From the NCBI GenBank assembly GCA_017614655.1, contig JAGABO010000099.1, forward strand, positions 1-12,107: DNA of 12,107 nt, in the 5' to 3' direction. Below are positions 6,010 to 12,107 of the stretch, in pieces. Origin of the DNA: Treponema sp. Its GTDB lineage: Bacteria; Spirochaetota; Spirochaetia; Treponematales; Treponemataceae. Both the position numbers and the translations under genes were made by a program. Under the pieces are notes generated by a model. The model did not search any database, had not been told where the DNA came from, and was given only the letters and a program-made list of their open reading frames with translations. Positions within the stretch are counted from its first letter, which is position 1. Every line of letters starts with the position of its first letter.

Positions 6010-7506
6010 ATGGAACGAACAAAAATCTGCCTGACTTTAACAGGAAAAACCATAGCAGAAAACCTTCAGACACTAAAAAAATACCGTCAGTATATCGACA
6101 TGGCAGAACTAAGAGCCGACTTTCTCGAAGACGACGAAAAGCTCTATGTAAGAAAGTTTCCGCGTCTTGCAGGCCTTCCGAGCATTCTTACGGTAAGGCG
6201 AAAAATAGACGGCGGTCAGTTTGATGAAGGAGAAGCTTCCCGCACAATTATCTTCGGAAAAGCCCTCTCTTTTGCAGGTGAAGACAGTCAGGATAATTTT
6301 GATTATGTTGATTTTGAAGAAGACTTCCGTGTTCCAAGTCTTCAGGATGCCGTTCACGCTTTCGGAACAAAAATAATCCGCTCCGTACACGACATGAAAA
6401 ATCCTGTACGAAACTTAAGGGAACGTCTGGAAAGCTTAAATGCAAGCGGAGTAGAAATTCCAAAGATTGCCTTTATGCCTCACTCGCTCAAAGATGTTCA
6501 GGATTTGTTTGAACAGGCACAGGGCTTAAAAGATTTTAACCACATTCTGGTTGCAATGGGACCGCTTGGAACTCCATCCAGAATTCTCGGCTCCAAATTA
6601 AAAAACTTTCTTACGTATACCTCTCCTTCAGAAACCACCGGTAATCTTTCCTGTCTTTCTCACCTGGATCCGGTTACTCTTAATGATGTGTATCACTTCA
6701 GAAATATTACAGAATCTACAGAACTTTTTGGAATAACAGGCTGGCCGCTTTCTGCAACCTCAAGTCCTGAAGTTCACAACAAAGCCTATGCAGAAAAAAA
6801 ACTTGACTGCGTATATATTCCGTTCCGTTCAGAAAAGTTTTATGATGCACTTTCTTTTGCAACAGCAGTCGGCATAAAAGGTTTTTCCGTTACAATTCCG
6901 CATAAAGAATCAGCTGCAAAAGAAGCAGATATAGTTGACGAGAAAGTAAGTGCCATCGGAGCAAGCAACACAATGGTTTTTAAAGACGGCAAATGGTTTG
7001 CATACAACACGGATGCACCGGGATTTGCACGTTCGCTTCTGGAATTTACAGGACTAAAAAATCTTAAACATAAAAAAGTTTCTGTAATCGGAGCCGGAGG
7101 GGCTTCCAGGGGAATAGTCTACGCACTCTCTGAACTCGGAGCTAAAGTCTGTATTTTTAACCGCACACTCAGCAAAGCAAAAGAACTTGCCGTTAAATAC
7201 GGATTTGACTACGCACTTTTAGACACTGCTTCTGCCGACAAAATCAAAAAATACAGTGACATAATAATTCAGACAACTTCAAAAGGCATGGGAGAAAAAG
7301 GTCCTTCAAACTCAGAGAATGATCCGATTTACTTCTATGACTTTTCCGGAAAAGAACTTCTTCTTGACATAGTTTATCATCCTGCTGTGACCCCGGTAAT
7401 GAAACGGGCTTCCGAATCCGGCTGCAAGGTTCTTAACGGCTACGACATGCTGAAGTATCAGGCTTATGAACAGTTTAAACTGTTTACGGGAACAGATATA
7501 AATTAG
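6010..7506 (+). CDS. aroDE: Bifunctional 3-dehydroquinate dehydratase (type I) / shikimate dehydrogenase
   Basis: A 498-residue fusion that catalyses steps three and four of the shikimate pathway: 3-dehydroquinate to 3-dehydroshikimate, then NADPH-dependent reduction to shikimate. Residues 1-225 are type I dehydroquinase: 'ELRAD' (33-37), 'TVRRKIDGG' (61-69), Schiff-base helper H127 in 'SVHD', catalytic Lys K152 in 'PKIAFMP', and 'MGPLGTPSRI' (183-192). Residues 238-498 are AroE: 'GWPLSATSSPEVHN' (244-257) in the shikimate site, catalytic K299 in 'IPHK', N320, D335 in 'NTDAPG', NADP loop 'GAGGAS' (361-366), the NRT motif (384-386) typical of NADPH preference, and Q484 in 'GYDMLKYQ'. All key residues of both halves are present. 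The order AroD-AroE is that of plant and chlamydial fusions, and the linker 'NDVYHFRNI' resembles the plant 'DLYNFRQI' junction. The substrate-closing loop is unusual (TSPSE where E. coli has SAPGQ). A GGGAG site lies 5 nt before the ATG, and rpiA follows after 9 nt. Confidence 0.95.
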   Translation: MERTKICLTLTGKTIAENLQTLKKYRQYIDMAELRADFLEDDEKLYVRKFPRLAGLPSILTVRRKIDGGQFDEGEASRTIIFGKALSFAGEDSQDNFDYVDFEEDFRVPSLQDAVHAFGTKIIRSVHDMKNPVRNLRERLESLNASGVEIPKIAFMPHSLKDVQDLFEQAQGLKDFNHILVAMGPLGTPSRILGSKLKNFLTYTSPSETTGNLSCLSHLDPVTLNDVYHFRNITESTELFGITGWPLSATSSPEVHNKAYAEKKLDCVYIPFRSEKFYDALSFATAVGIKGFSVTIPHKESAAKEADIVDEKVSAIGASNTMVFKDGKWFAYNTDAPGFARSLLEFTGLKNLKHKKVSVIGAGGASRGIVYALSELGAKVCIFNRTLSKAKELAVKYGFDYALLDTASADKIKKYSDIIIQTTSKGMGEKGPSNSENDPIYFYDFSGKELLLDIVYHPAVTPVMKRASESGCKVLNGYDMLKYQAYEQFKLFTGTDIN

Positions 7507-7515
7507 GAGAAAAAA

Positions 7516-8235
7516 ATGGCACTTTCGAAAGATGAACAGAAGGTTCTTGCTGCTCGTCATGCAGTAGACACGCTCATTAAAAACGGAAAGATTTTTTCCG
7601 GAATGAAAATCGGCCTTGGAACAGGAAGTACGGCCCTTCCTGCCGTAAAACGTCTTGCAGAAAAAATTCAGGACGGAACTTTAAAAGACATTAAGGCAGT
7701 TTCCACAAGTTTCCAGACAACTCTTGCCTGTGAAGAACTCGGCATTCCGGTTTACACGCTCAACGACAAGGCAATAAACGGCTCACTCGATCTTGCAATA
7801 GACGGAGCTGATGAAATCGGACCGGACAACACACTCATCAAGGGAGGCGGAGCAGCTCTCCTTCGCGAAAAAATTATTGCATATTCAGCAAAAGAATTTG
7901 CAATTGTTGCAGATGAATCAAAAGACGTAAAAGACCACGGAACAAAGTTCCCACTTCCCGTAGAAATAATCAGTGAAGCACGAGTGCCGGTAATTCAGGC
8001 CCTCGAAAAGCTCGGCGCGTCCTGTGTTTTACGCGAGGGTGTAAAAAAAGCAGGTCCTGTAATTACCGACAACGGCAACATGATTATTGACTGTACCTGG
8101 AAATCTCCGGTAGATCCTTTTGATTTAGAAGACAGGATCAACAGGATAACCGGTGTTGTAGAATGCGGTTTCTTTACAAAAATAAAGCCGCTTGTGTTTA
8201 TTGCACAGGCGGCCGGTAACGTTGTAGAACGCTAA
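7516..8235 (+). CDS. rpiA: Ribose-5-phosphate isomerase A
   Basis: A 239-residue cytoplasmic enzyme interconverting ribose 5-phosphate and ribulose 5-phosphate in the non-oxidative pentose phosphate pathway. The phosphate-binding 'LGTGSTA' loop is at 34-40 and 'DGADE' at 96-100. 'KGGGAALLREK' at 109-119 contains the catalytic Glu (E118), and 'ADESK' follows at 132-136. D96, D99, K109 and E118 correspond to the E. coli active-site residues D81, D84, K94 and E103. Length is slightly above the usual 220 or so, because of a 10-15 residue N-terminal extension. AGGAGA overlaps the aroDE stop codon and sits 5 nt before the ATG, so the pair is probably translationally coupled. Functionally the enzyme supplies pentose phosphate for nucleotides; with aroDE it shares only the broad theme of sugar-phosphate and aromatic metabolism. 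The stop codon is 3 bp from the stop of the convergent PASTA gene. Confidence 0.97.
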   Translation: MALSKDEQKVLAARHAVDTLIKNGKIFSGMKIGLGTGSTALPAVKRLAEKIQDGTLKDIKAVSTSFQTTLACEELGIPVYTLNDKAINGSLDLAIDGADEIGPDNTLIKGGGAALLREKIIAYSAKEFAIVADESKDVKDHGTKFPLPVEIISEARVPVIQALEKLGASCVLREGVKKAGPVITDNGNMIIDCTWKSPVDPFDLEDRINRITGVVECGFFTKIKPLVFIAQAAGNVVER

Positions 8236-8238
8236 GTA

Positions 8239-9252
8239 TCAGTTAACCTGAATTCCTGTTTTTCTTTCGTCAAAAACATACAGGCTCAAGGTTGAATCAA
8301 CTTTTACTTCATAAGGGATTGTAAGAGTTTTTCCCGGATGCATAAAATCTATGATAACTCTTGCATTTCCTTCCTTATCAATTGATTCAAGACGAACCGG
8401 AACCGGGAAAGGATAATCAGGAAGTTCACACCTGAAAAGCCCGCAGACGATTTCGTCACCTTCCTTTCTCGGAACAAAAGATATTTCGGAATAAACATCA
8501 GAATAAGGGGCAAGTTCTCCATGTGGAGCTGTAACTGAGAATGTTCCGTCTTCACGGGCAACCTGAGTAAATCTGAATGTAAGACGGGTTTTCTTCATTA
8601 AATCGAGTAATTCCTGAACAGAAGAAACATTCATTTCCGGAACAGCAACTGTTTCTGTTTCGTTACCGCTGCTTACAACGAGAGTAAGTTTGACTGCAGA
8701 ATAAATATCTGTTCCTTCTTCCGGAGACTGAGTAATAACCGTTCCGCGAGGAAGATTTGATGCAACATAAACCGGAGGAGCAACATCAACAAGAGGAGCT
8801 TCTCCTGCATAAAGAACTTCAAATCTTGTCTTTACTTCCTGATACATTTTTCCGGTATAGTTTTCCATTACAGAAAGAGCCTTTCCGCGGCTTACAGTTA
8901 TAGTAACATTGCGGTAAGCTTTTATAATTGATTTTGCACGGGGCTCCTGTTCAAGAATCATTCCTATATCGCTGTTATCATCTGAATAGCGGAAGTTTAT
9001 CTTTGCATACAGATGCTTCTGCTGCAATTCAAAAAGTCCGGTATAGACATTTTTTCCGACAACATCCGGCATCATTGTTTTTTCTGCACCCTGAACCGAA
9101 ATAAAGAAAACTGCAAGTGCCGCCGCCAGCATAATAACAAACGAACCTGCAACTGTAAAAATGAGTGATTTGCCTGAACCTTTGAATGATTCAACCTGAG
9201 TTTCAAACTCACCCCTTAACTGCTCCTTAATTCTTTTTACCTTGTCTGACAT
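8239..9252 (-). CDS. PASTA-domain membrane protein without kinase domain
   Basis: A 337-residue bitopic membrane protein. Residues 1-28 are charged and cytoplasmic, 29-53 form one transmembrane helix ('FTVAGSFVIMLAAALAVFF'), and the rest should face the periplasm. Three PASTA-like units follow: about 60-123 ('MPDVVGKNVYTG...VTITVSRG'), 126-196 (ending 'KLTLVVSSG', with 'PRGTVITQSPEEGT' as the typical mid-strand turn) and 203-262. A further 75-residue beta-rich tail (263-337) with two cysteines, C270 and C275, has no family I recognise. PASTA units of PrkC/PknB-type kinases and of PBPs sense or bind peptidoglycan fragments. Here there is no kinase or penicillin-binding domain, so a structural or sensing role at the envelope is only inferred. 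It is the last gene of the hisD-def-fmt series, starting 10 nt after fmt, with AGAAGG overlapping the fmt stop codon. Confidence 0.85.
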   Translation of the reverse strand: MSDKVKRIKEQLRGEFETQVESFKGSGKSLIFTVAGSFVIMLAAALAVFFISVQGAEKTMMPDVVGKNVYTGLFELQQKHLYAKINFRYSDDNSDIGMILEQEPRAKSIIKAYRNVTITVSRGKALSVMENYTGKMYQEVKTRFEVLYAGEAPLVDVAPPVYVASNLPRGTVITQSPEEGTDIYSAVKLTLVVSSGNETETVAVPEMNVSSVQELLDLMKKTRLTFRFTQVAREDGTFSVTAPHGELAPYSDVYSEISFVPRKEGDEIVCGLFRCELPDYPFPVPVRLESIDKEGNARVIIDFMHPGKTLTIPYEVKVDSTLSLYVFDERKTGIQVN

Positions 9253-9262
9253 ACCTTACCTT

Positions 9263-10276
9263 CTATTCTAATATTGTACCAATAAAATTTCTTGCACCAT
9301 TCATGAACGATTTGTAGTCCATGGCTTTTTTTGACTGCCACTGAAGTTCCGTTGCAATAAGAACACCGTCGCCAGTCTGAATCAGGATTCCCCTCTGCTT
9401 GTTGTAGTCAAGCACTGTTCCCGGAACCGCCTGTGTATTCTGAGGAACTGAGCTGTCCTGAATTGCAATTTTAGAAGCAGCACGAGCCTTAATGATTCTT
9501 AACTGCTGTCCGTTTGAATAAGTAAAAGTTCCCGGCCACGGAGTATAAGCCCTGATCTGTGCATCAATTTTAAGCGCACTGTCCTTCCAGTTTATACGGC
9601 CGTCTTCTTTTCTGATATGTGAACAGTAACTCGGGAGTCCTGTCTGCTTTTGAGCTTCCGGAAGTTTATTCTCTTTTGCAATCTTTCTGAGAATATTTGT
9701 TATTCCGATACCACCGTAAAGAGCTGCATTATTAAGAAGCTGTTCTGCAGTTTCTGTTCCCGTAAGGCCAGTTCTCTGCTGAAAGAAAACATCTCCTTCA
9801 TCGATTTCCTGAGTCATCTGCTGAATCGAAAAACCGGTTTCCGTATCCTGATTTAATATGCAGGCATTTACCGGAGTTGCACCGCGATACTTTGGAAGAA
9901 GAGACGGATGCAGGTTAATTCCGCCGAACCTGAACAGAGAAAAAAACTTCGGACCTACGATGTGCCCGTAAGCAAAACACACGAACACGTCCGGCTTAAG
10001 GGCTGCAATCTGTTCTCTCTCCGGAGCCGAAATATGCTCTGGGGTAAGGACAGCAATATCATCACCGCGTGCTTCGTTCCAGATGCGAACATAATGTTCT
10101 ACTTCTGTAGGAATAAGTTCCTTATGACGGCCCTGTGCTGCAGGCGGATTTGTAAGGACACCGACAATCTTGTATTCTTCGCCGTCAGCATCCTTTGACA
10201 TTGCGCTGTCTTTTAAAATGAGTTCAAGTGATTTTGCAGAGGCAGCGGGACTTCCGCCGTAGATTACACGAAGCAT
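9263..10276 (-). CDS. fmt: Methionyl-tRNA formyltransferase
   Basis: A 337-residue cytoplasmic enzyme that transfers a formyl group from 10-formyl-tetrahydrofolate to the amino group of initiator Met-tRNA. The N-terminal Rossmann-like domain holds the catalytic triad: N121 and H123 in 'GINLHPSLLPKYRGATPVN' (119-137) and D159 in 'QEIDEGDV' (156-163). The 'NPPAAQGRHKELIPTEVEHY' stretch (43-62) corresponds to the family loop after strand 2. Residues from about 210 to 337 are the C-terminal OB-type domain that contacts tRNA. Length is close to the usual 310-320, with a slightly longer loop near 22-36. The start ATG shares its A with the TGA stop of def (TGATG), and AGGAGG lies 4 nt upstream inside def, so translation is tightly coupled. 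Pairing with def is the common bacterial arrangement, since deformylase removes what this enzyme adds. Confidence 0.97.
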   Translation of the reverse strand: MLRVIYGGSPAASAKSLELILKDSAMSKDADGEEYKIVGVLTNPPAAQGRHKELIPTEVEHYVRIWNEARGDDIAVLTPEHISAPEREQIAALKPDVFVCFAYGHIVGPKFFSLFRFGGINLHPSLLPKYRGATPVNACILNQDTETGFSIQQMTQEIDEGDVFFQQRTGLTGTETAEQLLNNAALYGGIGITNILRKIAKENKLPEAQKQTGLPSYCSHIRKEDGRINWKDSALKIDAQIRAYTPWPGTFTYSNGQQLRIIKARAASKIAIQDSSVPQNTQAVPGTVLDYNKQRGILIQTGDGVLIATELQWQSKKAMDYKSFMNGARNFIGTILE

Positions 10277-10854
10277 CAGGCCTCCTGTCTGGCTTTCTTT
10301 GCGGCAAGCTTTGCTTCGAGAGCCGCCTTCTTTGCAGCCTTGGCAGCCGCTTTCTTCTGCGCACGTTCGGCTTTTTTCTTAAACGATTCAATCACTTTTT
10401 CTTTAAAGTCTTTGTCACCGCGGTCTATATAAAGAATGCCGTCAAGATGATCATTTTCGTGCTGAATTATTCGCGCAAGAAGTCCGTCTGCATCATCAAT
10501 TGTAAACCGCTTTCCGAATTCATTAAGGGCAGTAACGGAAACCTTTACAGGACGGATGATTTTTTCGCATTCACCCGGAATGGAAAGGCAGCCTTCCTCG
10601 TATTCAGAAGTTTCCTGAGAAGTCTTTATGATTTCCGGATTGATAAAAACCCGGCGCACTTCATCATCAGAAATAAGTACAAAAAATCTTTTTGCAATTC
10701 CAACCTGAGGAGCAGCAAGTCCGACTCCGTTTGCACTTATCATAGTTTCGAACATTTCTTCAAAAAGAGAACGCATTTCATCATTAATTTCTTCGGGCTT
10801 TACTGGCTCACACTTCTGCCTTAAAACCTCTTCACCAAGTTTTGTAATCCTCAT
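10276..10854 (-). CDS. def: Peptide deformylase with Lys/Ala-rich C-terminal tail
   Basis: A 192-residue metalloenzyme that removes the N-formyl group from nascent proteins at the ribosome. Motif 1 'GVGLAAPQ' is at 43-50, motif 2 'EGCLS' at 87-91 with metal ligand C89, and motif 3 'QHENDH' at 131-136 with ligands H132 and H136 and catalytic E133. The start chosen gives 'MRITKLGEEVLRQKCEPV', the standard family N-terminus. A start at 10917 is open in frame but would add 21 residues made entirely from hisD coding sequence and has no family support. GGAG at 10862-10865 lies 7 nt before the chosen ATG. The core ends near residue 150. About 40 further residues form a helix rich in Lys, Ala and Glu (for example 'KKAAAKAAKKAALEAKLAAK'). 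The gene starts 1 nt after the hisD stop codon. Confidence 0.96.
   Translation of the reverse strand: MRITKLGEEVLRQKCEPVKPEEINDEMRSLFEEMFETMISANGVGLAAPQVGIAKRFFVLISDDEVRRVFINPEIIKTSQETSEYEEGCLSIPGECEKIIRPVKVSVTALNEFGKRFTIDDADGLLARIIQHENDHLDGILYIDRGDKDFKEKVIESFKKKAERAQKKAAAKAAKKAALEAKLAAKKARQEA
10281..10286 (-). promoter_or_regulatory. Ribosome binding site of fmt inside def
   Basis: On the minus strand AGGAGG lies 4 nt before the fmt ATG and within the last codons of def. With the TGATG stop/start overlap, ribosomes ending def can restart directly on fmt. Confidence 0.8.
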
Positions 10855-10855
10855 T

Positions 10856-12107
10856 CTATTTCTCCAGACGAAGTCTTGCAGCCCTGGCATGTGCGGCAAG
10901 TCCTTCTGCATCTCCAAGACATCCTGCAGCCTGCGCCGACATTACGGTTCCTTTCTTTCCGTCTTTAGTGCGGAGGGTTGTAACTGTCTTAAGGAACACG
11001 CGTACGCTTAAGCCACCGGTAAAGCGTGCACTTCCCGAAGTCGGAAGCGTATGATTTAATCCTGCAGCATAGTCTCCGAAAACTTCTGCAGCTCCGTGTC
11101 CTATAAATAGTGAACCGAAGTTTCTGCAGAGAGCCTGAATCCTGTCGCGCTCCTTTCCTGCTTCCATTGCAAGTTCAAGATGCTCGGGGGCCTTTCTGTT
11201 TGCAAGATCAGCAGCCTCTTCGAGTGTTTTTGTAATTATAATTTTTCCGTAGTTATCGATAGAAGCACGAGCCGTCTCTTTTGTAGAAAGAGTTTCCAGC
11301 TGCCTTTCGATTTCGTCACTTACTTTCTGAGCAAGGCTTCTGTCGGTAAGGGCAAGCACCGGCTGTGCTACAACATCGTGTTCAGCCTGAGCAAGAAGAT
11401 CTGCGGCAAGCCATACAGGGTTTGCAGTTGAATCTGCGATGATGAAAACTTCCGTAGGACCTGCAACCATGTCAATTCCGACATTTCCGTAAACAAGACG
11501 TTTTGCTTCTGCAACAAATTTGTTTCCCGGACCTGCAATCACATCAACACGGGGAATGCTTTCCGTACCGAACGCAAGGGCAGCAACAGCCTGTGCACCT
11601 CCGGCAGCAAAAACTTTTGTTACTCCGCAGATGTAAGCTGCAGCCATGATGTTTGTATCTGCGTAAGGCTCACCTTTATTAACAGGATGTTCACGCGGAG
11701 GAGTACAAAGGTATATTTCTTTAACACCGGCAGCAACTGCAGGAGTTACCGTCATTACTACGGTACTTACCAGAGGAAAGCGGCCTGCAGGAACATAAAC
11801 GCCGGCTCTTTCTACAGGAATGTTTTTCTGCCCCGTAAAAAGTCCCTTCTCCAGTTCTACTTCAAAATCATCAAAGGATTCGCGCTGTTTACGGGCAAAC
11901 TTAAGGGCAAGGTCACGGCTGTAGCAGAGGGATTTGTAAAGTTCAGGATTTTCGTTCTGCATTTTAAGGGCAGCAGCTTTAAGGTCTTCCGCGGAAACTT
12001 CAAAAGATTTAAGGCTTACCTTATCAAAGCGTTCGGTGTATTCCCGAAGAGCCGCATCTTTATTCGTGCGGACATTTTCCAGCACCTCGCGGACAGCAGC
12101 AATTTCG
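10856..12107 (-). CDS. hisD: Histidinol dehydrogenase, 5' end beyond the window
   Basis: The enzyme oxidises L-histidinol to L-histidine in two NAD-dependent steps, the last of the histidine pathway. The reading frame is open to the right edge, giving 416 visible residues. From alignment of catalytic spacing to the E. coli enzyme I estimate about 20 N-terminal residues are missing. A GTG at 12085 is probably just a Val codon, because the sequence before it (EIAAVRE) still fits the family. Numbering from the first full visible codon, the signature 'IDMVAGPTEV' is at 211-220. Zinc ligands are Q240 and H243 in 'LLAQAEHD', D345 in 'FGDYAAGLNHTLPTSG', and H406 near the C-terminus. The catalytic pair E308-H309 lies in 'APEHLEL'. 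All catalytic residues are present. No other his genes are visible here; hisD is followed at once by def, an unusual partner whose significance is unclear. Confidence 0.96.
   Translation of the reverse strand, partial: EIAAVREVLENVRTNKDAALREYTERFDKVSLKSFEVSAEDLKAAALKMQNENPELYKSLCYSRDLALKFARKQRESFDDFEVELEKGLFTGQKNIPVERAGVYVPAGRFPLVSTVVMTVTPAVAAGVKEIYLCTPPREHPVNKGEPYADTNIMAAAYICGVTKVFAAGGAQAVAALAFGTESIPRVDVIAGPGNKFVAEAKRLVYGNVGIDMVAGPTEVFIIADSTANPVWLAADLLAQAEHDVVAQPVLALTDRSLAQKVSDEIERQLETLSTKETARASIDNYGKIIITKTLEEAADLANRKAPEHLELAMEAGKERDRIQALCRNFGSLFIGHGAAEVFGDYAAGLNHTLPTSGSARFTGGLSVRVFLKTVTTLRTKDGKKGTVMSAQAAGCLGDAEGLAAHARAARLRLEK
10862..10865 (-). promoter_or_regulatory. Ribosome binding site deciding the def start
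   Basis: GGAG on the minus strand lies 7 nt before the ATG at 10854 and inside the last codons of hisD. It supports the 192-residue form of def over the longer form that would begin at 10917, and implies coupling to hisD translation. Confidence 0.7.

Noticed and set aside
6109..6390. A 93-codon minus-strand open frame opposite the AroD half
   Set aside because: It lies antisense to catalytic-domain coding sequence, has an implausible composition and shows no ribosome site.
9908..10198. A 96-codon plus-strand open frame opposite fmt
   Set aside because: It is a shadow of a conserved gene with no domain pattern and no upstream signals.
10228..10824. A 198-codon open frame on the plus strand opposite def and the start of fmt
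   Set aside because: It is antisense to a well-conserved deformylase, is rich in Phe, Arg, Cys and Ser as expected from the reverse of Lys/Glu-rich coding, and has no convincing ribosome site or family pattern.
1..12107. Defence island, CRISPR array, prophage, insertion sequence or tRNA
   Set aside because: Both strands are filled by recognised or family-like housekeeping genes; no regularly spaced repeats, terminal inverted repeats, transposase or cloverleaf sequences were seen.

Overview
The window looks like ordinary chromosome from a spirochaete, most likely a Treponema-type organism. The evidence is a bacterial XPB/ERCC3-type helicase with its usual large partner gene, a bifunctional AroD-AroE fusion, and a kinase-less PASTA membrane protein encoded directly after def and fmt. 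Base composition is moderate to low GC by eye. Genes are tightly packed, and I see no insertion sequences, phage genes, CRISPR arrays, tRNA or rRNA. The genus assignment is an inference from gene content and style, not from a marker gene.

Layout. Positions 1-500 (minus) hold the N-terminal part of a dicarboxylate/amino acid:cation symporter that runs off the left edge. A 52-bp divergent spacer (501-552) carries two back-to-back extended -10 promoters that physically overlap. Each ends 6 nt before a start codon, which predicts leaderless mRNAs in both directions. From 553 to 8235 (plus) runs one close-packed series: a degenerate SDR-fold protein, an MgtC/SapB-family membrane protein, an XPB-type helicase, its large partner protein (4-nt overlap), aroDE (after a 39-nt gap that may hold its own promoter) and rpiA. 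Convergent to this, with only 3 bp between stop codons, is a minus-strand series read from the right edge: hisD (5' end cut off), def, fmt and a PASTA-domain protein. Its junctions are 1 nt, a 1-nt stop/start overlap and 10 nt. The only gaps over 12 nt are the divergent spacer and the 39-nt aroDE leader, so there is no gene-free stretch of 300 bases.

Function. The plus series mixes DNA transactions (XPB and partner), aromatic amino acid precursor synthesis (AroDE) and the pentose phosphate pathway (RpiA). The minus series ends histidine synthesis (HisD) and handles initiator Met formylation and deformylation (Fmt, Def), followed by an envelope-facing PASTA protein.

The most interesting signal is the XPB pair. 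The helicase N-terminus and the middle of the partner carry the same roughly 95-residue module, and the partner appears to have helical, winged-helix-like sequence before it. This resembles the TFIIH arrangement in which the p52 'clutch' domain pairs with a homologous domain of XPB, and it suggests a bacterial analogue of the XPB-p52 couple. No clearly new multi-gene defence or mobile system is visible.
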